Assembly (NCBI GenBank): GCA_943329665.2
Contig: CALQEU020000001.1
Location: 1-64,000 of the forward strand
From: JAJTFW01 sp903922455
GTDB taxonomy: Bacteria; Bacteroidota; Bacteroidia; AKYH767-A; OLB10
Length of the DNA stretch: 64,000 nt
Direction of reading: 5' to 3'
Part shown: piece after piece, positions 18,646-25,892 of the stretch
Layout of the letters: each line of letters starts with the position of its first letter
Position numbering within the stretch: the stretch's first letter is position 1
The notes under the pieces: generated by a model
The model's input: the letters and a program-made list of their open reading frames with translations, nothing else
Database searches by the model: none
Told to the model about the DNA's origin: nothing
Translations under genes and position numbers: made by a program

Positions 18646-18788
18646 ATTTTGTGCTTATTCATTCTACATTTATCACTACAATATTTTACTTCGTTCCAAA
18701 CTTTTTCCCACTTTTTACGCCATGTAAAAGGTCTATCGCATACCATACAAATACGTTGTGGTAGTAATTCCTTTTTTATATTTTTCAC
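18642..18788 (-). CDS. DUF2256 zinc-ribbon-like mini-protein
   Basis: A 48-residue protein with a GTG start (18788-18786) and TGA stop (18644-18642). It carries the DUF2256 signature CxxCxRPFxWRKKWxxxWxxVKYCSxxCR: CMVCDRPFTWRKKW then VKYCSDKCR. The four Cys (CxxC...CxxxC) suggest a small metal-binding knuckle. The family is known for its gene neighbourhood with photolyases and cryptochromes. The stop overlaps the photolyase ATG, and the start is 11 bases after the flavin reductase stop codon, so it is translationally coupled in the operon. The function is not established. Confidence 0.85.
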   Translation of the reverse strand: MKNIKKELLPQRICMVCDRPFTWRKKWEKVWNEVKYCSDKCRMNKHKI

Positions 18789-18799
18789 AGAGCAGCACG

Positions 18800-19408
18800 C
18801 TAAGGTTTTGCATAGGGCAGCCTTCCGATTTCCTTGGTAACAAAGTAAGCATCCAGCCCTTGACTAATTAAAATATCGGAGGCCGATAAATTTACAAATC
18901 CATCCTGTCCAATCAAGGTGCTTTCTAGCTCAACTTGCATTACACTTCCAATGATGAGTACCGTTCCATTTAGAGTAATCGGAATGATTTCTTCAAACTT
19001 CATAGCAATTTTAACCACTGCACCATCAACAAATGGAGCAAGACAACCTGGTATATAAAATTCGTTAAAACCAACTTTGTCGAATTCCGAAATGCGGGCG
19101 TCATATCTGGCAGATGTTTGATGTGCTTTTTTATAGTGTTCTGCCTTGACAAAGTTTAACGTGTATTCTTTTGTTTCGATAATATTTTGCAAAGTGTCTC
19201 GTTGAACCGTTCCAGGCCTGCTAATTAAACCAAGAATTGCAGGGTTGGCTCCAAGGTGAATGAGAGAATTAAAAATGGCTAAGTTGGAATGATGATCTGC
19301 CGACTTTGAGCCTACTAATACAGCCTGTCGAAATCCTGACAATGAATTTATAAACGCAGTTCGATAGCGTTGTTCGTATTGTTCAATTTCATTTTTATTG
19401 ATTAGCAT
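18800..19408 (-). CDS. Flavin reductase-like (FMN-binding split-barrel) protein
   Basis: A 202-residue flavin reductase family protein. Typical features are the N-terminal YRTAFINSLSGFRQAVLVGS, then NLAIFNSLIHLGANPAILGLISRP and a TLNFV strand, the FMN-binding core. The start at 19408 places the family's N-terminus correctly; in-frame ATGs at 19441 and 19456 lie further inside the upstream gene (stop at 19397-19395). The chosen start overlaps that gene by 14 bases. In this operon it could supply or keep flavin reduced for the neighbouring photolyase-type proteins, which is inference from context only. Confidence 0.82.
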   Translation of the reverse strand: MLINKNEIEQYEQRYRTAFINSLSGFRQAVLVGSKSADHHSNLAIFNSLIHLGANPAILGLISRPGTVQRDTLQNIIETKEYTLNFVKAEHYKKAHQTSARYDARISEFDKVGFNEFYIPGCLAPFVDGAVVKIAMKFEEIIPITLNGTVLIIGSVMQVELESTLIGQDGFVNLSASDILISQGLDAYFVTKEIGRLPYAKP

Positions 19409-20510
19409 ATCCGGATTGATTTGATAATTGTTTCTGTACATCTTTCCAATATCCAAAAAAGGAGGGATAGTATTTCGTTACATTATTTGCTATCCAGTCT
19501 CTGGGTTCTTCCGTCCCTACATACCCAGTATTGAGTGGATGTTCCTTATAATAAATATTTTTTACTGTCTGGTTTTCTACAAGCGATTTGAAAGAACCCA
19601 CATAAACCTGTATCCCTTCCATATTTTTACTTAGAGCGATCATAAAATCAATACACTTTTTATTTACGGGATATTGCTTAAATAATTCAGGTTCGATCAA
19701 TAAAATTCTGTTTCCCTTTTCTCCTTTGTGCCACATCGGATCGAGATTGTAATAGTTGTAGATAAAAGTGGGTAGTACAGGATCACCTTCGATAAATGAA
19801 TGCTCAGGTAAATGTATAGCAGGTTCAAAATTTTGAGTAGCTAAGAGGGATTCTGGAATTTCCATTTGCACGAATGCCTCATAGGAAGTATCCAGGTAAG
19901 TGCCGACCTGGTTCGTGGAAGTAAATTTGTTGATGTTCTCCTGGTTGGCGTAATATTTTTTAGAACTGTTTGTGCCGGCTACCCACTGCCAGCTACACGC
20001 ATTACTCGCCCAATCTCCATCTAGCAAGTGATAGTACATCCACTGAGAAGGATTTTTCCAATTCGTTTTTGCTATATTACAAACGAGTGAGGCGGTGTAC
20101 ATTCTGCAATGATTATGCATATAGCCTGTAAGGTATAAATCATGAATAGCATTGTCAATACCCGTAATCCCGGTGTTGGCAGTTAATACTTGCGCGGGTA
20201 TTCCTTCCTTTGGTGTCGGATCTACACTTGGCCTTATATCCAAACTTAAATCTTTATACTGACCCACCCTTTGAAAATAATCGCGCCAGCACAGTTCTTT
20301 AACAAACGAATCTATTTGTTGAATTTGGTATCCTTTGTTCAAGACACTTGATAGAACCTGTTTAGTGCTTATAACACCTCTTGATAGATAAGGAGACAAA
20401 TAGGTTACTGCTCCATGAATATAATTCCTGCTATTACCATATTGAATAGGGTCAATATGATCAATTTTTTTTATGATCGCCTCATAAACCGTTGGGAAAA
20501 TTAAATTCAC
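19395..20510 (-). CDS. FAD-binding photolyase-domain protein with apparently permuted domains
   Basis: A 371-residue protein. Residues about 1-215 match the photolyase/cryptochrome FAD-binding domain (SRNYIHGAVTYLSPYLSRGVIS, VKELCWRDYFQRVGQY, YMHNHCRMYTASLVCNIAKTNW, LLDGDWASNACSWQWVAGTNSSKKYYANQENINKF), which normally forms the C-terminal half. The usual N-terminal alpha/beta domain is missing in front; instead the C-terminal 130 residues (RILLIEPELF, IQVYVGSFKSLV) look like an alpha/beta fold and end FPSFF-like (YYPSFFGYWKDV). This suggests a swapped domain order. It begins 1 base after the TIGR03643 stop codon. Repair activity is uncertain. Confidence 0.82.
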   Translation of the reverse strand: MNLIFPTVYEAIIKKIDHIDPIQYGNSRNYIHGAVTYLSPYLSRGVISTKQVLSSVLNKGYQIQQIDSFVKELCWRDYFQRVGQYKDLSLDIRPSVDPTPKEGIPAQVLTANTGITGIDNAIHDLYLTGYMHNHCRMYTASLVCNIAKTNWKNPSQWMYYHLLDGDWASNACSWQWVAGTNSSKKYYANQENINKFTSTNQVGTYLDTSYEAFVQMEIPESLLATQNFEPAIHLPEHSFIEGDPVLPTFIYNYYNLDPMWHKGEKGNRILLIEPELFKQYPVNKKCIDFMIALSKNMEGIQVYVGSFKSLVENQTVKNIYYKEHPLNTGYVGTEEPRDWIANNVTKYYPSFFGYWKDVQKQLSNQSGYANQ

Positions 20511-20511
20511 T

Positions 20512-20781
20512 TTATCTTTTGCTTATTTTATTCATCGTTATGCCTCTTTGCAAAGAGCATTTAAAGCGGGTTATTTCTGGATTTCTTTTTTGAGCATGCT
20601 TTTGACTTACGCCGCTGTTCACTCTCTTGCGCCACAAATTAAAGCTGGTACGTTTTAACTCTTTTCGCATGAGCTCAATTACATTCGCTTCTGAAAAATT
20701 AAATTGTATTTTAATAGCTTCAAATGGGGTTCTATCTTCCCACGCCATTTCAATTATTCTATCAATTTCTTTTTGATCCAT
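20512..20781 (-). CDS. TIGR03643 (DUF2805) family protein
   Basis: An 89-residue protein. The N-terminal 60 residues match the family pattern (IDRIIEMAWEDRTPFEAIKIQFNFSE, VIELMRKELKRTSFNLWRKRV), a predicted helix-turn-helix-like fold. The basic C-terminal tail is variable. Members are typically encoded beside photolyase or cryptochrome genes, as here. It lies 9 bases downstream of the DUF2071 gene and 1 base upstream of the FAD-binding protein. Role unknown; a DNA- or photolyase-associated accessory protein is a guess from context. Confidence 0.85.
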   Translation of the reverse strand: MDQKEIDRIIEMAWEDRTPFEAIKIQFNFSEANVIELMRKELKRTSFNLWRKRVNSGVSQKHAQKRNPEITRFKCSLQRGITMNKISKR

Positions 20782-20790
20782 CTTTGTTTT

Positions 20791-21507
20791 TTAAAACTTT
20801 ACTCGCTTCCAATTAACGCTAACGTTTGAACCTTCAGCTACAATAACGGAGTCGGGTTGCTGATTACTTAGAAAGGCAAAATCTTCACCATACATAGCTT
20901 TAAAGTCGCAATGAATTGAGTAATCTTTAACTTTTTTTACCATCCACCTCGGATGATTTACTTTGTATTCCTGCGATGTGCAATCATTAATTTTGGTGTA
21001 TCCGTAATAATGTTCAAAGATGAATTCTTCTATTCTTCCGGGTAACATTTGCTCATTGTCTTTTTCCGTATTTACAGCAATATGATTCCAGGCTTTATTT
21101 ATTTTCCAGTCGTATTTTATTCTTTTGCTGTCATTGTCTGTGCTGATAGAGTTTTTCGTAGGTATCGCTATGTAGTGTTCTCTGTACAATTTGTTAGCAA
21201 GCCATGCTACAGCTTTGTATGGAACAGTTTCATTTATAAAAACGACACCACGCTTCTCTACTTTTCCTTCCATTCTTTTTACATAAAATCGCAGATTGAT
21301 TTCTTCAAATGTTCCTAGTAAAGGAATGGGAATATTAAATAGTGAGGTTTTTTTAAACATAAAACCTACGAGACTTACATAAGTTGCATTTTGGTAAAAA
21401 TCCAATTTAACACCCGCGGGCAAATATGGTTTAAGGGCCTCTGGAGACACTTTAAAATTTGCCATAATCAAATTTTCCCATCTAGCTGTTAAAAATGTAT
21501 CGATCAT
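20791..21507 (-). CDS. DUF2071 (YqjF-like) protein
   Basis: A 238-residue DUF2071 protein: TARWENLIMANFKVSPEALKPYLPAGVKLDFY at the N-terminus, YVSLVGFMFKKTSLF, then EEINLRFYVKR and GVVFINETVPY. The family has a beta-rich acetoacetate-decarboxylase-like fold and no assigned function. The frame is open further up to 21573, inside the SDR gene, but MIDTFLTARW at 21507 is the family's normal start and follows the SDR stop codon by 31 bases. DUF2071 genes recur in photolyase neighbourhoods. Confidence 0.83.
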   Translation of the reverse strand: MIDTFLTARWENLIMANFKVSPEALKPYLPAGVKLDFYQNATYVSLVGFMFKKTSLFNIPIPLLGTFEEINLRFYVKRMEGKVEKRGVVFINETVPYKAVAWLANKLYREHYIAIPTKNSISTDNDSKRIKYDWKINKAWNHIAVNTEKDNEQMLPGRIEEFIFEHYYGYTKINDCTSQEYKVNHPRWMVKKVKDYSIHCDFKAMYGEDFAFLSNQQPDSVIVAEGSNVSVNWKRVKF

Positions 21508-21538
21508 CTTAATCGTTGATTTTTTTAAAAATAAATAT

Positions 21539-22237
21539 TTAGCCTTTGATGGAAGACATGCCACCATCAACATGTAGAATTTGTCCAGTTATCCAGCTTG
21601 ACTTTTCGGATAGTAAAAAGGCGGCCATATTTGCAATATCCGTGGTAGTACCAATCCTTTTAAGGGGATGACGCATTGCGTTGGCTTCTTTTTTCTGATC
21701 GGTATTTAAAAGGGAGGCCGCTAACGGAGTATCGGTTAAGGAGGGTGCAATACAATTGACTCTGATATTGGGTGCCAACTCAGCGGCTAATGCCCTTACC
21801 AAGCCTTCTGTTGCGCCTTTTGAAGCCGATACTTGTGAGTGAAAAGGTAATCCGGTTTGAACGGCTACTGTCGAGAATAAAACGATTGATACGTTCGCCG
21901 ATTTCTTTAAGCGAGGTAAAATTAGTTGAAGCATTTTAATAGCACCGATAACCTGAAGTTTATAATCAGCTTCAAAATCAGTGGACTTAATTCTTTCGAA
22001 AGGTCGAAGAAGAATACTCCCGGGGCAGTATACAAATCCGTTTAATTCATCGGGTAGAGAATCTAGCTGGAGGTCATCATCAAGCACATTCAATGCATGA
22101 TATTTAATATTCGGAACTTCGGCGGTGGGTTTATTCTTATAGAAGGTACCTGTTACCTGGTTTCCTGCTTCAGCAAGTTTAAGCGCTAACTCCTGACCAA
22201 TACCGCTGGATGCTCCAATAATCAAATAGTGTGGCAT
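21539..22237 (-). CDS. SDR-family protein lacking the catalytic tyrosine
   Basis: A 232-residue short-chain dehydrogenase/reductase fold protein and first gene of the photolyase operon. The Rossmann loop GASSGIGQE (8-16), NVL near 50, the helix ending around 110 and the catalytic-type S122 are present, and K140 is present in SASKGA. The residue four before the Lys, normally Tyr in YxxxK, is V136, so ordinary hydride-transfer chemistry is doubtful. The C-terminus has the usual ITGQILHVDGG. It may use a substitute residue or serve as a nucleotide-binding partner. No convincing -7 box is seen upstream. Confidence 0.85.
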   Translation of the reverse strand: MPHYLIIGASSGIGQELALKLAEAGNQVTGTFYKNKPTAEVPNIKYHALNVLDDDLQLDSLPDELNGFVYCPGSILLRPFERIKSTDFEADYKLQVIGAIKMLQLILPRLKKSANVSIVLFSTVAVQTGLPFHSQVSASKGATEGLVRALAAELAPNIRVNCIAPSLTDTPLAASLLNTDQKKEANAMRHPLKRIGTTTDIANMAAFLLSEKSSWITGQILHVDGGMSSIKG

Positions 22238-22393
22238 GTTGATTTATTAATTAATATCCTTAACAATAAATGCAACATATAGTTTAAGCAATCATAGTAT
22301 AGAACTCTTTTTAGAGAATACATCTGCCTAACTTTTAATACACTATTTTAAACTTAGCCCCTAAGTGTTTAAAATACTAACGGCTAGGTTTAA
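22238..22393. other. Intergenic region with a long AT-rich hairpin
   Basis: Between the SDR gene and the pentapeptide frame there is an imperfect hairpin at about 22347-22374: TTTTAAACTTA pairs with TAAGTGTTTAAAA (2-base bulge) around a CCCC loop. It may be a terminator or operator relic. No -7 consensus or open frame is seen. Confidence 0.4.
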
Positions 22394-22651
22394 TTCTTCC
22401 GCGCTTCTTTTAATGCAAGAAAAAATCCGGCTGACCTAAGTTGGGCTAAGTTAGAACAGGCTAATCTAAGTGGAGCTAATCTAACTGAAGCAAACCTTAG
22501 AGAAGCTAACCTAAAGGGAGCTGACTTAGATGAAACCACCCTAACTAGAGCAAACTTAAGTGGAGCTAGCCTAGTTAGTGGAGGTAATAATTACACTGTC
22601 CTACGTTGGGCTAAACTAAAAGGAGCTATCCTAGAAGATGACCTTCCATAA
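22394..22651 (+). pseudogene. Pentapeptide-repeat protein remnant without start codon
   Basis: After an in-frame TAA at 22391-22393, an 85-codon open frame runs to TAA at 22649-22651. From about 22430 it encodes ten consecutive A(D/N)LXX pentapeptides (ADLSW, AKLEQ, ANLSG, ANLTE, ANLRE, ANLKG, ADLDE, TTLTR, ANLSG, ASLVS), a short break, then AKLKG and AILED. No ATG, GTG or TTG precedes the repeats in frame. Leu is almost always CTA or TTA. Pentapeptide proteins form right-handed quadrilateral beta-helices, some mimicking DNA. Most likely the 3' end of a truncated gene. Confidence 0.75.
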
Positions 22652-22738
22652 GGCGGTCTACTTCCATAAACATTACATTACAGAAGTAGGATAGCGGTAG
22701 TAGTAATAGACTGGGCGCATTATTCAAAGTATTTTGAT

Positions 22739-23299
22739 TTAGAAATCATCTTCAACTTCAACTGAAGATTTTTTTATAGAATTTTCAAAATTCACCATCA
22801 GTTTGATGCATTCTTTTTTGCAATCTTTCCGAAGTTTAATCCAACATTTTTCAGGCATAGTCCCCCATTTAAGTTTCCCCCTATCTTTCCTTACTAAATA
22901 TCCTTCTTCATATTCCTGACCAGTCCCCTTACAATAAAAATCCTTCATCTCAATTTTAACTCTATTATCCTTTACTCGAATAATTACGGTGTAACTAACA
23001 AAAACTGTAAACTCATTAAATCCCTTTATGTAAACACAATGTTTTTCCATCAATGGCTTTAAAATAATTTGATAAATTTCTGTTGACTTATCATCTAAAT
23101 CAATCACTTTGGATGCAGAATTATATGTAGTACCTATCCAATATTTAACTCGACTATAAATTTCATCTTTATTTACTGAATCGATCTCAACTACAGAACT
23201 AGCTTCATACTTAGTGCTATCGAATAAGTTAACTACATCTTGCGAATAAAGGTGAGAAGTTAAAAAAAGGAATAAGCCAAAAACAATGCAGATTTTCAT
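22739..23299 (-). CDS. DUF4468-like secreted protein
   Basis: A 186-residue protein with a signal peptide (MKICIVFGLFLFLTSHLYSQ, cleavage near 20). The SSVVEIDSVNKDEIYSRVKYWIGTTYNSASKVIDLDDKST segment matches the DUF4468 module seen at 1804 and 23382, followed by alternating strands (VSYTVIIRVKDNRVKIEMKDF) and a charged C-terminus ending EVEDDF. Function unknown. It lies 82 bases downstream of its paralogue, so tandem duplication with divergence is likely. Confidence 0.75.
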   Translation of the reverse strand: MKICIVFGLFLFLTSHLYSQDVVNLFDSTKYEASSVVEIDSVNKDEIYSRVKYWIGTTYNSASKVIDLDDKSTEIYQIILKPLMEKHCVYIKGFNEFTVFVSYTVIIRVKDNRVKIEMKDFYCKGTGQEYEEGYLVRKDRGKLKWGTMPEKCWIKLRKDCKKECIKLMVNFENSIKKSSVEVEDDF

Positions 23300-23381
23300 A
23301 AGAAAGATTTATTTTATGTATTATTTGAATTTCATCAGTTAATCCCTATGAATTTAGGTTATTTCAAAAGGAAATGAAATT

Positions 23382-23924
23382 TTACCATTCTTCATCCTTG
23401 CCATTCACTATGGAATTTTTCAAACTAATTAAAGATTGCGATATCGAGGACTTTATTGATTTGTGAACTCTTAGTAAATCTTTTTCCTTCATATCGTATA
23501 ACTCAAGCGAGTTAGTATATGGGTAATCTATTCCATTTATATTGTTATGAATTGTAACTACAAAACGATTGTAAATTACTTTAATGCGGTTGTTCTTGCA
23601 TAAAATGTCAAATGTGTATTCAATGGTAATTGGTTTAGCTATTCTTGAAAAATGACAAGTGGTCTTAGTTAATCCTTTTCCGATTAGCTCACCTTCTATT
23701 GAATCCCGCAACTGCAATACTTCATTAGATGAATTATAATTGAGGGCAACCCATTTTAAAGTCCTATTGTATAATTCAGTCTTTGAAATGCTATCCACCT
23801 TTAATATCTCTTCTATTGTGTAAAGGTCATTTCGGAGTGGTAGAAGTGAATCGACTACCTGAGCATTTACTACACTTATACAACTGATCAACAATACTAT
23901 GATCAAAACTAAAAACCTCTTCAT
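23382..23924 (-). CDS. DUF4468-like secreted protein
   Basis: A 180-residue protein with a signal peptide (MKRFLVLIIVLLISCISVVNAQ). The chosen start at 23924 fits the signal peptide; an in-frame ATG at 24011 would add 29 residues and overlap the upstream small gene. The module LYTIEEILKVDSISKTELYNRTLKWVALNYNSSNEVLQLRDSIEGELIGKG is DUF4468-like, and the end DEEW resembles the DDW and EDDF ends of its two paralogues. Function unknown. Confidence 0.75.
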   Translation of the reverse strand: MKRFLVLIIVLLISCISVVNAQVVDSLLPLRNDLYTIEEILKVDSISKTELYNRTLKWVALNYNSSNEVLQLRDSIEGELIGKGLTKTTCHFSRIAKPITIEYTFDILCKNNRIKVIYNRFVVTIHNNINGIDYPYTNSLELYDMKEKDLLRVHKSIKSSISQSLISLKNSIVNGKDEEW

Positions 23925-23998
23925 TAATAATGTTATTAAAAATACATAATTAAAAAAACATAAATTCCTGATAGTAAAGCATGGTGGTAACATTTCGA

Positions 23999-24214
23999 TC
24001 ACCTTCTGCAAACCGTTTTAGTAGTTACTGTTACACCTCCACTGTTAGCGGTCGTAGTGCCTTCCACCTCTCGAATATCTTTCTTTCCGCATACCTCCTG
24101 TGTAGAGGTTGAAATGGGCGTGCTTGATTGGTTCGAGGTGACCGTTGTGGTGCAGTCCTCACAAATCTCGCAGGAGGATAGGGCGACCATTAGAAATATC
24201 ACGATAGTTTTCAT
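23999..24214 (-). CDS. Small Thr/Ser-rich lipoprotein, unknown
   Basis: A 71-residue protein with a short lipoprotein-type signal (MKTIVIFLMVALSSC, lipobox Cys 15) followed by CEDC-like cysteines and a Ser/Thr-rich segment ending TKTVCRR. Four further Cys could form disulfides. No family recognised. Signal peptide and position support a real gene, but its shortness leaves doubt. Confidence 0.5.
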   Translation of the reverse strand: MKTIVIFLMVALSSCEICEDCTTTVTSNQSSTPISTSTQEVCGKKDIREVEGTTTANSGGVTVTTKTVCRR

Positions 24215-24230
24215 TAGCCAAATCTACCGA

Positions 24231-24305
24231 TCAATTTCCACATTTACAATAAGCTCCGAATAGCAATGTAACAAACCCGGCAAAATATGGAATGAGATCA
24301 ACCAT
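24231..24305 (-). CDS. Possible 24-residue membrane micro-protein
   Basis: The frame MVDLIPYFAGFVTLLFGAYCKCGN starts with ATG at 24305, overlapping the end of the preceding small membrane gene by 8 bases, and stops 17 bases before the small lipoprotein gene. It is one hydrophobic helix ending in CKC. Coupling makes translation plausible, but nothing else supports it. Confidence 0.3.
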   Translation of the reverse strand: MVDLIPYFAGFVTLLFGAYCKCGN

Positions 24306-24483
24306 TTTTCGTGTTATTTATTAGTTTAAGATAAATTCCAAATGCTAGTATCGAAGGGACCCATAGCCCAATAAAACTGGCATCTTCTTTTTCTCCCTGG
24401 AAATAGAGGATCTCAGAAAATATGAGCGATAAGATAGCGGCGAGGAATAAAAGTTTGTCTGTGATTGTGAATCTTTGAAACAT
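24298..24483 (-). CDS. Small two-TM membrane protein, unknown
   Basis: A 61-residue protein with two hydrophobic segments (about 11-27 and 39-55) separated by a charged loop (QGEKEDASF). No family recognised. It is followed immediately by the possible 24-residue frame and the small lipoprotein gene. Codon use is like that of its neighbours. Confidence 0.5.
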   Translation of the reverse strand: MFQRFTITDKLLFLAAILSLIFSEILYFQGEKEDASFIGLWVPSILAFGIYLKLINNTKNG

Positions 24484-24675
24484 TGTTTGTGCTTTTACAA
24501 TTTTGTATAAAATACTGATTTTTTTAATATGTTTTTATTCTTGAAATAATTGATAGTGAATTGATAATTAATATTTTGAAATACTTGAAAAGTAGTGTAA
24601 GACTTCAATTTCTAAACGATGGTAACCAAATGTTTAGTTGATCAAACTTGCACATTTGTCTAGCCAATCAAATCT

Positions 24676-25146
24676 TCAAAGCGAATATTTACCAAATCTT
24701 TTTTCCAGTGCAATGGTTCTGTAGTCAAATATTTCCTGCAGTTGATTTTTTATAATGAATGAATTTGCAATAGCACCTAAGATACCCATGGGAGGTTGAT
24801 AGGTGACAATATCTGTCATTAAAACACCGCCTTCAATGGGCTCAATTTTATGCTGATGATGCCACATAGCATAAGGACCTATTCTTTGTTCATCAACAAA
24901 ATATTCTAATTCTTTAACATGAGTGATTTCAGTTACCCAATCAAGTTTTATATTAAACAGAGGGCTTACCTTGTAACTAATAATCATGCCTTCATACATT
25001 TTTCCTGCCCCCGTATTACTAGTTACCAAAAAACCCATATGTTTCGGTGTTATTTCTTTTAAATTCATGGGAGATGAAATGAAATTCCAAATTTCGTCTA
25101 TTGAAACAGGAAGTTTTTGCGTTTTGATTAATTGATAAAAGGCCAT
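24676..25146 (-). CDS. SRPBCC-family ligand-binding protein
   Basis: A 156-residue START/Bet v1-like protein. The opening FYQLIKTQKLPVSIDEIWNFISSPMNLKEITP is the standard SRPBCC start; WVTEITHVKELEYFVDEQRIGPYAMWHHQHKI and the C-terminal amphipathic helix are present. These folds bind hydrophobic ligands. It is 6 bases downstream of the peroxiredoxin. Members of this subgroup often lie near photolyases, which fits this window, but the ligand is unknown. The 191 bases between its stop and the next gene's start hold no recognisable feature. Confidence 0.82.
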   Translation of the reverse strand: MAFYQLIKTQKLPVSIDEIWNFISSPMNLKEITPKHMGFLVTSNTGAGKMYEGMIISYKVSPLFNIKLDWVTEITHVKELEYFVDEQRIGPYAMWHHQHKIEPIEGGVLMTDIVTYQPPMGILGAIANSFIIKNQLQEIFDYRTIALEKRFGKYSL

Positions 25147-25152
25147 AGTTTT

Positions 25153-25734
25153 TTATTTTAATTCCTTTAATGTTTTTAGCGCTTCATCTACGTGCTCTGT
25201 AAAGTTCAGCTGTGATTTGAAGATGTAGATCACTTTCCCGGTTCTATCTGCAATGTACGTTACACGCCCGGGTAGTAACCCAAGTAGGTTAGTAGGCACC
25301 CCAAATTGACGTCTTATTTTATTTCCATCATCACTCAGAAGTGTAAAAGGCAGTCTGTGTTTTTCAGCAAAATTTTTATGGCTTTTAACAGATTGGCCGC
25401 TAATCCCAATAATCATAGCATCTGCCTCATTGAATACCTCCAACTGATCGCGAAAGGAACAAGCTTGTGCAGTACAACCAGGACTGTCGTCTTTCGGATA
25501 AAAATAAATCACAAGATTCTTTTTGCCAATGAAGGAATCAATGTCAAACACATCTCCATTCTGATCAAGTAAGGAGAAGGAAGGTATACGCTTTCCGGTT
25601 TTGATTTCGTTCATATCATTTTTTTGACTGTAAGAGGAGCAACTTGTAATCAAAAGGAGGTATATAATTAAGTAAAGACGAATGACAATCTTCAATGCTG
25701 GTGGATTCCTATTTTCAGAACACATTTTTTCCAA
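25153..25734 (-). CDS. Thioredoxin-dependent peroxiredoxin (BCP/PrxQ type), exported
   Basis: A 193-residue peroxiredoxin. The peroxidatic Cys is C87 in DDSPGCTAQAC and the resolving Cys C92 is five positions on, the atypical PrxQ arrangement. The FYPKDDSPGC motif, GISGQSVKSHKNFAEKH and LPFTLLSDDGNKIRRQFGV are typical. Unlike cytosolic Bcp it has an N-terminal hydrophobic segment with a lipobox (LLITSC, C32), so it is probably a periplasm-facing lipoprotein that reduces lipid or organic peroxides. Followed at 6 bases by the SRPBCC gene. Confidence 0.9.
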   Translation of the reverse strand: MEKMCSENRNPPALKIVIRLYLIIYLLLITSCSSYSQKNDMNEIKTGKRIPSFSLLDQNGDVFDIDSFIGKKNLVIYFYPKDDSPGCTAQACSFRDQLEVFNEADAMIIGISGQSVKSHKNFAEKHRLPFTLLSDDGNKIRRQFGVPTNLLGLLPGRVTYIADRTGKVIYIFKSQLNFTEHVDEALKTLKELK

Positions 25735-25892
25735 ATGGTATTATAGGTTGTTTTACAAAATATAAGTTAATAATTGTTGTTCATTTAAATCTCTGAGAAA
25801 TTATTTTGTCTCAGGTGATTTGGTGTGAAGTTAGTAGCTAAAATTTCCAATCTTACGGAATGTTATGCATGCTTTGAGTAAAATGCAAACAT

